A stretch of DNA of 64,000 nucleotides from an uncultured Clostridiaceae bacterium (GTDB lineage: Bacteria > Bacillota > Clostridia > TANB77 > CAG-508). The notes under the pieces are model-generated. The model was not told the DNA's origin. It did no database searches and saw only the letters and a program-made list of their open reading frames with translations. The DNA lies in NCBI GenBank assembly GCA_946998225.1, contig CAMPYH010000001.1, positions 1 through 64,000 of the forward strand, written 5' to 3'. Of this stretch, positions 51,864-62,300 are shown piece after piece. Made by a program: the position numbers and the translations under genes. Positions within the stretch are counted from its first letter, which is position 1. Each line of letters opens with the position of its first letter.

Positions 51864-51892
51864 TATATACCAAATGGTATAAATTTATACAA
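51864..51892 (-). promoter_or_regulatory. Promoter with embedded palindrome upstream of Ig-like/GGDEF unit
   Basis: On the minus strand TTGTAT (51887-51892), 17 bp, TATATA (51864-51869). Within it lies the palindrome TATACCA-AA-TGGTATA (51866-51881), covering the -10 box and spacer, a fitting place for a repressor to bind. Confidence 0.5.
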
Positions 51893-51931
51893 TGATTTTA
51901 TCTTAAGTAAAACAAATTTTAAACGAAATAA

Positions 51932-51954
51932 AAAAAGCAGCTAAGCTGCTTTTT
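51932..51954 (-). terminator. Terminator of the sortase-pilus operon
   Basis: A perfect 10-bp stem AAAAAGCAGC (51932-51941) with GCTGCTTTTT (51945-51954), 3-nt loop, 17 bp after the stop of the last pilus-locus gene. On the minus strand it ends in a T run, and it may also act in reverse. Confidence 0.88.
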
Positions 51955-51970
51955 ACATTTTCAAGGTATA

Positions 51971-52558
51971 TTATTTTGTAACCATTTTTATAAAATCTAA
52001 TATTTCAGTAAATAATCTTTTATTTACTCCTGATGGTTTTAGTGGTGCTTTTTCTTCTACTGGAATTGGTTTTGCAGTAATTTCAAGATTTTCACCTAAA
52101 TCATAAAAATAATCTAAAATTATTGGTTCAGTAAGTTTTTCCTTATTTAATACCATATAAGTTTTGTTATTTTCAAGACTTAATACTGCCTTTCCGTTTT
52201 TACCAGTTTCAGCACTCACTGCTTCTATTTTTTCTGGTCCTACTTCAAGTCTTTCGGCTCTTAATTTAACTCTTTTCATTAATTCTAAATGGTTAAGTTC
52301 AGTATTTTCCATTCTAATTTTTTGTCTTAATTTAGTAATATCATAAGCTATAAAAGTTTTACCGCTTATTTCTATTTTACTATTAATTTCAGGAAATTTT
52401 ACTATAACATTATTAAGTTTCTTTACTTGTTCGTTTTTAAAAGGCTCAACTTTTGGTTTATTGTTTTGCTCTGCAAGAACAGTAAGATTTAAAACTAATG
52501 CAAGTAAAAGTAATATTAAAAGTCCTTTGACTCTTATACCTTTTTCATTTTTTTTCAT
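51971..52558 (-). CDS. Small secreted protein of the pilus locus, unknown family
   Basis: 195 residues. A signal peptide (about 1-30, ending VLA) is followed by a polar mature part of about 165 residues with no sorting signal or C-terminal membrane helix. The segment YDITKLRQKIRMEN and a short beta region (KAVLSLENNKTYMVLNK) resemble the SpaA/Cna-B edge strands only loosely. It begins immediately after the srtC stop (TAAATG) with GGAGG upstream, so translation is coupled. It may be a pilus-assembly accessory. Confidence 0.6.
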   Translation of the reverse strand: MKKNEKGIRVKGLLILLLLALVLNLTVLAEQNNKPKVEPFKNEQVKKLNNVIVKFPEINSKIEISGKTFIAYDITKLRQKIRMENTELNHLELMKRVKLRAERLEVGPEKIEAVSAETGKNGKAVLSLENNKTYMVLNKEKLTEPIILDYFYDLGENLEITAKPIPVEEKAPLKPSGVNKRLFTEILDFIKMVTK

Positions 52559-53320
52559 TTATACCTCCAAAAATGTTTCTAGTCTTCTGTTGTATTTTAT
52601 TCTTTTAATTATTGTAAGGATTAATAAAAAGCTTACTATAATTAAAAATACTGTGAAAATGTATTTTTTGTGAAAAGATAAAAAATCTTTTTCAGAAAAA
52701 TGTTTTAATTCATTTTTATATTCTATATTTTCACCTTTTACAAGTAATCTATGTGAGTTAATAAATAGTGGTACACAAGTTATAAGTGTTACTAGATTTC
52801 TTCCTTTCTCATTTTGAATATATTCAATTTGAGTTGGTAGTATAACATTTTTTTCTACCACCTTATATGCTAAAACCTCACCATCTGGTTTTTTAATAAA
52901 GAACTTTTCCCCTATTTTTACATTTGGTAAATCTGTAAATAATCTAGATAGAGATAATCCACTATGACTAGTAAGAACTGTATGTCTATCTTTTTTGGTT
53001 GAAATAAGATCTGTATTTTCAAGTAAACCTACTCCATTTTCAAGAGCATATGGTTTTGTTCCATAATATACTGGTATTTTTAAATCTATACTAGGAATAT
53101 ATAATCCAGCAATTACTTTATTCTCTAACGCCGCTATATTTACTATTGACTCATCTTCATTACTTGATAATTTCAAGCTCTCATCTAATGATGCTTCAAA
53201 ATTATTAAGCGCCGCTTCCTGTTTGGTGTATAGCTGATAATCGCTATACACCGGATAAACAAGAATGGCTATTCCTATGATCAAAAGTACTACTCCTATA
53301 AAGTTTTGTACATATCTCAT
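52559..53320 (-). CDS. Class C-like (pilin-polymerising) sortase
   Basis: 253 residues. An N-terminal membrane helix (about 7-26) and a second one near the C-terminus (about 217-238) frame the sortase fold, as in class C. The catalytic triad is visible: His119 (TSHSGL), Cys182 (TLITC) and Arg191 (SHRLLVKG). It should cleave the LPLTG signal of the neighbouring pilin and join subunits into a pilus. The DPW/DPF lid of many class C enzymes is not obvious. It lies 35 bp after the pilin stop and directly before the small secreted gene. Confidence 0.88.
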   Translation of the reverse strand: MRYVQNFIGVVLLIIGIAILVYPVYSDYQLYTKQEAALNNFEASLDESLKLSSNEDESIVNIAALENKVIAGLYIPSIDLKIPVYYGTKPYALENGVGLLENTDLISTKKDRHTVLTSHSGLSLSRLFTDLPNVKIGEKFFIKKPDGEVLAYKVVEKNVILPTQIEYIQNEKGRNLVTLITCVPLFINSHRLLVKGENIEYKNELKHFSEKDFLSFHKKYIFTVFLIIVSFLLILTIIKRIKYNRRLETFLEV

Positions 53321-53354
53321 ATTTTTTTACTTTCTATTGTGTTTTATATTATCT

Positions 53355-55370
53355 TTATTTATTTTCTTTTTTTCTAAGAACTGCTACTGCTGTAGCTATA
53401 ATAGCTATACCCATAATTGCAAGTACAACTAATTGTTCAGAACCTGTAAGTGGTAATGTAGCTGTTTTTGATAAATCTATATCAATTGTTAAGTCAGCAT
53501 CTTTCATTGTTTTTGTTATTGTTAAGTCTAGAGGTTTATTATATCCTTCTGGTACTGAAACAATTTCAACTGTATAAGTTCCATTTTTTAAACCATCAAA
53601 TACACGTTTATTTGTTCCTTCAGTTTTAAGAACTGTACCTGTTGCATCCCAAACACCTGCTGATTTATAGTATTTACCTTCTGCATTTTTAAGTTTAAAT
53701 GTTACTCCACTTAAAGCTTCTCTACCTGCATTAGTAAGTCCTTTGTGGTATGAATTAACAAATAGCTTGTATAATTTAATTGTTACTGATCCTCCACCGT
53801 TACCATTATCATCACCTGATCCTGGAGTTACTTCATCTTTTGGAGGTAATACTTTACCTTTATTATCTGGGTCTTCTGGTAATGTATCTGATCCAGTTTT
53901 TGGGTTTATAGGATCTTTTACTGGATTATCTTCACCTGTTTTAGTACCTTTGTCTTTTGGATCTTCTCCTGGTACTACCGTGTCATTAGTTTCTTGTTTA
54001 GTAGAAGGTTTGAATATTGGTGTTATTTTGTTTGTTACTGGTGTACTTGAAGTTGTTGTTTCACTAATTTTCATATCATAAGTAAATTTAACTTCTTGAC
54101 CTTTTACTCTTTTTAGAGCTTCATCTATTTTAAATACAAAGTATACTTTTCCGTCTTGTCCTTTTTCTTGAGTTATAGTTAAACCTTGTGTATTTTGAAG
54201 ATTTGTTGGCTCACTTAGTGTAGCTTCTGTTCTTGTATCTCTAACTTTGAAGTATTCATAATCTGCGATGTTTCCAGGTATTATAACTGATACTTGGAAT
54301 TTTGGAGTTTTTCCTGGTTCTAGTTTAGCTGTATCTACAACTTTTTTAACAGCAATTGGTGTTGCGAAATGGTTTATATTAAATGTTTCGTTTTCTTTTC
54401 CAATTAATGAACCTGCTGGAATTGTTATTCCATCATTAGTTACATCAAAGAAATATTTGTTATCTGAATTTTTTAATATTTTATCGCTTAATAAATATCT
54501 TTTATTATCTTTGTTAGTTCCATTAAATGGGTCTCTAACGTATTTTGATTCTTTTTCTACAAGATAGTATCTACCTTGAGTTAAATCTTTTAATGTTAAC
54601 ATTCCTTTTTGGTTTGCATTTAAATTAGTTACAAGTTTTAATGTTGAGTTATTAAATGTTGCTGGAGCATTTAATTCTCCTTTATATAGTTCAAATGCAG
54701 TTTCTGGAACAACTTTTTTATCTTCATCAATCATTTTGATTTCCATTTCTGTTTTTGAAACTTCATTTTTTGCAACTAATTTTAAATCAAAGTTTGCACC
54801 TGTACTATCAAAGTGTGGTAATGAAAGCACCATAGGAACTGCTTTTTGTACAATAAGTTTACCTTGTTTATTAGCTGGTGTTGTTTCTAATATAGCAAAG
54901 TTTTGTGGAGCTGCTGTATCTAAAGTTCCAACTGTTAATGTTGCTAGACCTTCAGCACCTGAAACTTGCGCTTCTGTTACTTTTGCACCTAAATATGTAG
55001 ATGCTGTTCCTTTTTTTGCTAAATCTTCTTTCAATGCATTGCTTGGAACTCCGTTTTTAACTTGAGAATTTCCATCTGCTGATAATTTGTATATAGCAAA
55101 AACTACTTTTCCATATTCTTTAGTATCATTTGTATCATATGCTGACATATAGTTTGGTATATTATTAAATGCTCTACCATCAGTTTGAAAAGCATTTACA
55201 GATCCTGGAAATTTAGAATCTTTTTTGTTGTATTTTACTTTTTTAATTGTTACTGTTTGCGTTTTTGATTCCGCAAAAGAAAAATTAGGAAGTAAAGTAC
55301 TTAATACCATTAAAACTAAAATAAGCATGCTTACTAAAGCTTTATTTTTCTTCATTTTTTGAATATTCAT
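53355..55370 (-). CDS. Sortase-dependent pilin with LPLTG signal
   Basis: 671 residues. A signal peptide (cleavage after about residue 33, SFA) leads to Cna-B-like domains typical of SpaA-type backbone pilins. The segment FDLKLVAKNEV (Lys201) stands where backbone pilins have their YPKN-type pilin motif, and YYLVEKES resembles an E-box. A Pro/Asp/Gly-rich linker (about 465-530) and a last Cna-B domain precede the sorting signal LPLTG (639-643), membrane helix and RKKENK tail. AAGGAG is five bases before the ATG. Likely the major pilus subunit, since a sortase gene lies on each side. Confidence 0.9.
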   Translation of the reverse strand: MNIQKMKKNKALVSMLILVLMVLSTLLPNFSFAESKTQTVTIKKVKYNKKDSKFPGSVNAFQTDGRAFNNIPNYMSAYDTNDTKEYGKVVFAIYKLSADGNSQVKNGVPSNALKEDLAKKGTASTYLGAKVTEAQVSGAEGLATLTVGTLDTAAPQNFAILETTPANKQGKLIVQKAVPMVLSLPHFDSTGANFDLKLVAKNEVSKTEMEIKMIDEDKKVVPETAFELYKGELNAPATFNNSTLKLVTNLNANQKGMLTLKDLTQGRYYLVEKESKYVRDPFNGTNKDNKRYLLSDKILKNSDNKYFFDVTNDGITIPAGSLIGKENETFNINHFATPIAVKKVVDTAKLEPGKTPKFQVSVIIPGNIADYEYFKVRDTRTEATLSEPTNLQNTQGLTITQEKGQDGKVYFVFKIDEALKRVKGQEVKFTYDMKISETTTSSTPVTNKITPIFKPSTKQETNDTVVPGEDPKDKGTKTGEDNPVKDPINPKTGSDTLPEDPDNKGKVLPPKDEVTPGSGDDNGNGGGSVTIKLYKLFVNSYHKGLTNAGREALSGVTFKLKNAEGKYYKSAGVWDATGTVLKTEGTNKRVFDGLKNGTYTVEIVSVPEGYNKPLDLTITKTMKDADLTIDIDLSKTATLPLTGSEQLVVLAIMGIAIIATAVAVLRKKENK

Positions 55371-55455
55371 TTTTTCTCCTTTTTGTAATATTTTAAAATA
55401 TCTATTCTTTTTAATATATCTATTAGTAAACGCACATACTAATATTCAACTTTAA

Positions 55456-56136
55456 CTAGTCTATAAGCTCACCTTGAACAACTATTCTTTGTCTAGTTAT
55501 TCCAAATGGCTCACAAGTATATATAGTGATAAGTGGTTTTTCACCTATCTCTGGATATTTAAATAAAGGATCGCTTATCTCTCCATGATCAATAATTACA
55601 TGGTCTGGATGCATTTCTTTTTTAGTTATTTTATATTTGTATTCAGTGCTTCCAACTTTAATTTTAATTTCTTCACCGATCTTTACATTATCTAAATTAC
55701 TTAAAAGTACATCTTTTACTCCAAAGTTATGTCCGGCTATTACAAAGTTTCCTTTACCTGGCTCTGCATCTTCATAAAAGTCTGTTGCAACACCTAATGA
55801 AAGTGTATATTTGTTTGCACCTTTGAATAATTTTTCTTTAATGTTTACAGATGGGATTTCTAAAATTCCATAGTAATTTCTATTCATTCCTTTGTTATAC
55901 GCTTCTTTCTTTAAAGCATATATTTTAAATATTGATGAGTTATCTACACCTTTATCACTTGTTTCAAATGTTTTTGTCTCACCTTTGTCTAAATTATTTA
56001 TTTCTTCTTTAAAACTTTTTTCTATTCTTAATTTAGTTGCAAAAAATGTTATAAAAAACATTAAAACAAGAAGTAGTAGTATGATCACTATATTTAATAT
56101 GATTTTTGTAATTTTTTTATTTTTATTATTTTCCAT
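55456..56136 (-). CDS. Second sortase of the pilus locus
   Basis: 226 residues. One N-terminal membrane helix (about 10-33), then the sortase fold with His136 (VIAGHNFG), Cys208 (TIYTCEP) and Arg217 (QRIVVQG). It lacks the C-terminal membrane helix of class C and is closer to class D or housekeeping-type enzymes. Two sortases next to one LPLTG pilin and one atypical giant protein suggest split roles: one polymerising, one anchoring or serving a different signal. Lies between the giant protein and the pilin. Confidence 0.87.
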   Translation of the reverse strand: MENNKNKKITKIILNIVIILLLLVLMFFITFFATKLRIEKSFKEEINNLDKGETKTFETSDKGVDNSSIFKIYALKKEAYNKGMNRNYYGILEIPSVNIKEKLFKGANKYTLSLGVATDFYEDAEPGKGNFVIAGHNFGVKDVLLSNLDNVKIGEEIKIKVGSTEYKYKITKKEMHPDHVIIDHGEISDPLFKYPEIGEKPLITIYTCEPFGITRQRIVVQGELID

Positions 56137-56339
56137 ATTTCACTCTTTTATGTCTTTATATTATAGGTAATAAAAATGTTTTGCAGTATTTTTTATATTT
56201 TTTATATTTTTTTTAATATAACTGTTAAATTTGTAATATTAATGCTTTTAGCATTTTTTCAAAAAAATTATTTTTTCTTATGTGTTTTCTTTCCTTTATT
56301 CTTTGCCTTTTTTATCTTTATTATGATTACATAAAAAAA

Positions 56340-56360
56340 GAAGCAAGTTTTACTTGCTTC
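56340..56360 (-). terminator. Terminator after the giant surface protein gene
   Basis: A 9-bp stem GAAGCAAGT (56340-56348) with ACTTGCTTC (56352-56360), 3-nt loop, 12 bp after the stop and followed on the minus strand by seven T. The sortase and pilin genes downstream therefore probably have their own promoter in 56137-56339, where TATAAT at 56162-56167 on the minus strand is a candidate -10 with a poor -35. Confidence 0.82.
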
Positions 56361-56371
56361 CTATATTTTTA

Positions 56372-59300
56372 TTATTTTCTTTCCCAAGGCTTATTTGCGT
56401 AGTATGATTCTATCTTATCTTTTTTCTCTAAATTTAATTTAATTAAAATTCCAATAGTTGAAAGTGTTACTGTAAAGATAGAAATATATACTAATGCTGA
56501 GTTTTGTTTCTTCTCAAGCACGCTTGCACCTGTAGGTGGAGTTACTGTTACATATTCTGTAGTATCTGCATCATATTGTTTAGATGTAGAGATAAATAAT
56601 CCTTTATCTGTCTCGTTCATATCTGTAAATATTGATCCAGGAGCAGATCCTACTGCACGTCTAGCTGTATCTAGATCATAAATTACAATCTCTGCAGAGT
56701 TTTCATATGAAAAGTCTCCTGCTCTTCCTACTGAGCTAGTTGTTGCTGTACCTCCAATATTTACTATTCTCATCCAATCAGGTGCGTCTTTTTTATTGCT
56801 ATTAGTTATTTCAATGTTTTTAACATCACCTGGATTTAGATAATAGTCTATTGGTAATATGTCTTTTTCAGTATTTTCCATTCTTCCTAGAATATTAGAT
56901 CTACTTTCAGTAATATATGGTGTATTTCTATTATTTGTTCTATCTATATACTCTTTAGTGTTTGCATTTTCTTCTGTTACACCTTGTAGTACTCCAATTA
57001 ATGAATGTTTAGACATTGGAACCCATTCTTCTGCATTTTCATGTCTCTTGTTGTGTTCCATTGTTGTTGACATTACGTCTAGAATTCCTGTAATTTTAGC
57101 TCTTGCAACATCATCTTTTTCTAGTCTTTCATTAACTCTTGTATAATATTCATCACCTATATATCTACCAAATCTGTAATCTTCTCTAGGAGCATATTCT
57201 TGTCTTAATTTACCTAAAGATTTTCCTTCTGGAGATTCTTTACCTGTATAATATTGTCTTCCTCTTAATGTATCATCTTCAGCTCCTTCAAGGTTTATCT
57301 TTCTATCCATTTCACTTAAGTTGTATGTAGATATTTTGTAATCTATATTAATTGTTCCACCTTGAAGTAATTGTTCATCAATATTTAAATATGCGAATTT
57401 TTGTGCATAATTTCTTTTATCTTCTGAAATTAATCCATCTAATCCATACATTGTACTTTCAAAAGATAATGTTTCTTCAAGTCTATTATTTTCAGCTTCT
57501 AAATCTATTGCAGTTTTAAATTCAATGTTTGCTGGATTTTGAATATATTTGTTAAAATCTTGAACATTTCTTTTTACATTTCCAACAGTTTTAAAGTTTG
57601 CAACAAAACTTTGAGTACCTGTATTTGGCATAAACTCAATTTTTTCTATTTCTTTGTTTAGAACTAATTTTGTTTGTGGTCTTTCTACTATACTCATATT
57701 TACATGTTCTACATCATATGGTTCTATTTCATTTACATTTTGTTCATTTGTTAATGTAACACCTTTTATTGCATAAGCTTTATCTCTTAAGTCTAAAAGA
57801 CTTGGAAGTTTGTTTCCATCTTTTGCATATTTTTCATAAAACTCAATACTAAAGTTAATTTTAGGTGTTGTTGCAACCATATGTGAATACTCATGTGCAA
57901 GTTTTAATAATTCTTTTTCTATATCGTTTGCATTTTCAAGATCTCTATCATATAGAGCTAAAAGTTCAGATCTTCTTGTATCCCATTTGTTAAAGAATTT
58001 AGTTATTTCAAGTCTTCTAAACTCATCATCTCTTAAGTATGAATATTTTTCTTTATCTCCATTTATTATTTTTCCAAGCCATGTTGTATTTACTTTATCA
58101 TTATCTCCTCCATAGAATAGAGTAGATTTAAAGTCGATACCGTTATAGTAGTTTGGAAGTCTCTTTTCAGTATCTTTATCTGTTTTAACAGTTTTAACTA
58201 AATCGTCTATTATTCCACTTGCTGAATATCTTGTCTTCATAACAAAGTTTCCAGCTGGAACTCCAGTAAATTCATATTTACCATTAGCATCTGTTTTTGT
58301 TACTGATTGAAGTCCAGTTAATTCTTTAATGTTTATTTCACCATCTTTTGTTCTAATTATTTCTGGCCATACAAATGGTATATCTACATATTCTGCTTCA
58401 CTATCTACATTAAGTTTAATTTTTGTATTATCGTCAGTTACAATTTCGTTTTTATTATAGAAGTTTTTCTTTATAGAAATTCTTTCTTCAAGAATTATTT
58501 TTTGTCCTTCAATTGGTTTTTCATCTTTTTCTTTTATACCATTACCAGTTCTAATTCCTGCGTTTTCTTCATTTCTAAAATCTTCCCAAACATCACCTGA
58601 TACTTTTCTTACTAAATGTTCTTCATCTGGCATATCCACATTTATAATTGGTGCACCGTCAGTATCTGCTTCGAGCATAGATTTATCTAATAATGGATTT
58701 TGTACTTCTAATACTTCTCTTACATTTATATTATTTGGAGCTGAGTAATCATCAACTGCTCCTTCTGCTTTACCTGTTACAGAATTGTATGCTGCAAATC
58801 CAGATATTTCAGCCATATTATAGAATTTGCCAAGTTTTAATGAATTGTTAAGACCAATTCGATCATCATGTCCATCTCTCTTTATTCTATAATTAGTATA
58901 TATATCTGCTCTTCCTCCTGCAGGTACGATAAGTTCTGGTGATTTATCTGTGGATTCAAGCATATGGTATCCTTCTTTTGTATCTCTTAATTCTTTCCAA
59001 GTAAATTCTTTAAATCCTTTAGAAAAGTCTACCATTTTATTTTCATCTTTTTCTACTTCATCTGTCCATTTATCATAAACCTTAAATTTAGGTTTTAATA
59101 TCCTAACAGTCAATCCATGAGATTGAGCAGTTTGTGTATCTGTTGGTGCAGGTCCTACATCTTCAGTTCTTCCATTTTCTGCATTATTAGGATCTATTTC
59201 AACTATTTTTTCAATGTCCTTATCTATTACTGGTACTAGATCTTCGTGATAATAATCATTTATTTGTGTGAAATATACTGAATATGGTGATGACATATTT

Positions 59301-62300
59301 GGATCATTATATAGTGATATTCTATATGTTAAAAATACATCCAATTTTCTTGTATCATCTGTATATGCTAGATTTGTCGGATCATCTAATCCTCTTTCTT
59401 CGACTATGTCTTTTTCTATTGCATGATATATTCCATTTGGATCTTCAGAATTTCCATTTAAATCATTTTTGTATATTTCTGTTCTATATATATAGTCTGT
59501 TTTATATATATCTAATTTATATTGTAAATTGCTATTAATATAATCATTTTCAGTTTGTATTGTAAATAATCTTTCTACAAAAGCATTTTTATCTTCATTA
59601 TCTAATGGACCTTCAATTAATTTTTGATATGCATCATCAAATAAATAATTTAATGCTTTTTTATTTACTATAACCTTTGCTGAAACTAAATCTTTAGTTA
59701 AAGATGCATTTACTTTTGGTCTCTTTGTTATACCAAAGTTAATATTTTGCATATAGTTAAGTGATGATTTAACTATTTCTTTTCTTGTAGGATCATTTTC
59801 AATTGGTATTTCTACATCTTCACTGCTATTGCTTATTTTATTAGGGAATACATAAGGAAGTCCTAGGTTTAATGTTGATGCTTGTATAAATCTTCCATTA
59901 ATAAATTCACCTTTATTTTCTTCTGGTACAAGTTTTTGGTATCTACTTACAAATCTTCCGTATTCACTAGCTTTTTCATCTTTTTTGTAATCTATTCTTG
60001 TAGTATTTCCAGTTCTTATTCCTTCTTCACTAGTTTCGTTTGTTCTACCTTCAGTGTGTCCATCTTTATCTACTGGAGAATTTCCAGTGATTTCTGCATG
60101 TCTTAAATTATATTTTCTTCTTTCTTCTCTGTTTTCTACAGCAAATGAAGATACAAAATGTGATTCTTTTTGTTTTGTACTCATTTGTACAAAGTTTTGT
60201 GCTTTAGCATGTGGATCATCTCCATCAATTGAAGCAAGTGGTATAACCGGTTCATATTCAATACCATCATATAAATACTCAACTTCAAATACTACTCTAT
60301 GTCTATCTGGTGAGTATTTTGTTTTTTCGATTTCTGAAAAACCTATATCATGTATATCATATGGTCCCCATTCACCTTTATCGTTTGTATATACTTCATC
60401 CCATTCTGCTTCTTCAAAAGTATTTGTTTTAAATAATCTTGCTTTTTGTTTTTCTGCAATATTTTTTATACTATTTCCATCTTTTTCGCCAATAACTCTA
60501 TATACATGAACTTTAACGCCTTTTACTAATTCGTCTTCATTTTCATTATATATATTATCTTTTTTAAGATGTTTCTCTCCTGCATATTTATCTTCCCAAA
60601 CTTTACCATTTATTGGTACCATGAATTTTGAAAGTCTATGTTTTGGAACATCTGGTATTTGTGGTAAATTTGGATCTTCAAGATCTCGTGGATCTGGCTT
60701 ATTTACATCACTTCTTAAAACTAAAACTGTTTTTTCAAACCATTTAGCTGATGCCCAATATGCAAGCGGTTGTGATGGTGTATCTTTATTTGAATTACTA
60801 TTTAATTCATATATTACATTATTTACTCTTAAAGTAAGTCCATTATCTGCTAGTTCACTATCTACTTTTGTTGAGTCTTTGATATCTCCAAATATTCTAT
60901 TTGTACCTTCATATATCATTGAATCTCCACCATATACCATGTGATAGAATTCAAATTTTATAGCTGAAATTCCAAGTAAGTTTTGGTCATATGGTATTTC
61001 AAAGTAGAATGTTTCTCCTGGTGCTGGAGCTAATTGTCCTTGTTCTGTATATTCTCCTTCATTTAAAGATCTTTCAACTAAGAACTTCCAACCTTTAATT
61101 TCAGGATCTGTTATATTTATTTCTGCGTCTTCATCATTTTCTATATTAAATACTGGATCTACTGAAGCTGTATTTTCTCCTGAACTATTTCTTCCAGCAT
61201 TTTGATTGTTATTATTGTTATTGTTATTGTTAGAGTTAGCATTTGAATTAGAGCTATTACCATTGTTGTTTCCGCTTCCGCCATTATTATTTTTTTCTTG
61301 ACTTTTATTTCTTTGCTCTTTTGCTTTTTCTTGCGCTTCTTTATATGCTTTTTCTCCCAATTCTTTTTTTCTTGTCTCTAATTTATCTAAGAACTCATAT
61401 ACCCTATCTGTGTTATCATATATGCTTCCTGGAGAACGCTTATTTTTATCTAGAGTATATCCAGCATCTTTTAAAACTTTTTCATAAGATGCAAGTGCAA
61501 TTGTATATCCTAATAAGTTTTCATTATCTTTTAACCAAGCTTTTATATCTTTCATTACATCTTCCATATATGCCGATTTAACATATGGATACTCTCCGTT
61601 AATTCCTTCCTTTTTCTTCCATTCTTCATATGTTGGTATATTTGGTCTAGATGGTAATCCTTCTATGTCATCAAAAACCGATTCTGAACTAGTAGGTCCT
61701 AGTAAATTTGGATTCTTTGCAGAGAATCTTGTTCCATATTTTACTATACGTTTAACATTTGCAGTTAATTCATGTAGGTCTCTTAGATCTTCTTTTGGAA
61801 CAGCAATACTTATTTCTTTTCCTCTTAAATCTGGATCTACTCCGTCATCTGTAACAACAACATAAGTTTCAGAGTTTTTATCTTTTAATGCATCTATATA
61901 TATTAAATCATTTTTACGAAGACCTGAATTTGGTCCAACTGCTACAGCTCTATATGGATTTTCTGACATATTACCATTTGTTCTTATTGCATGGAATTTA
62001 ATTGTATAATCTCCTAGGTCTTCTTTTTCAATTTTACCTTCTGGAAGATTTGTTCCATCAACATTTCCTCTTTGGTAGTCTTCAGCATTTTCTATTTTTC
62101 TTTGATTTTTATTTTTTTGTTTTTGATATTCTTTTCTGCTTTTCTCAAATTCATATTTTGCTCTATAATATTGTTGTTTTAAATTTAATTTATCTTCATG
62201 TGTTCTTGCTACTTTTTCTAATTGTTTTATCATATTTTCAAAAACATCTAAGCAATTATTTAATTGGTCTTTTAATTCTCTTGGGAAATCTCTTAGATTT

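Noticed and set aside
56221..56260. Hairpin AATGC/GCATT followed by T run as a plus-strand terminator
   Set aside because: The stem is only five pairs and no plus-strand gene lies upstream. It is likely chance in AT-rich sequence.
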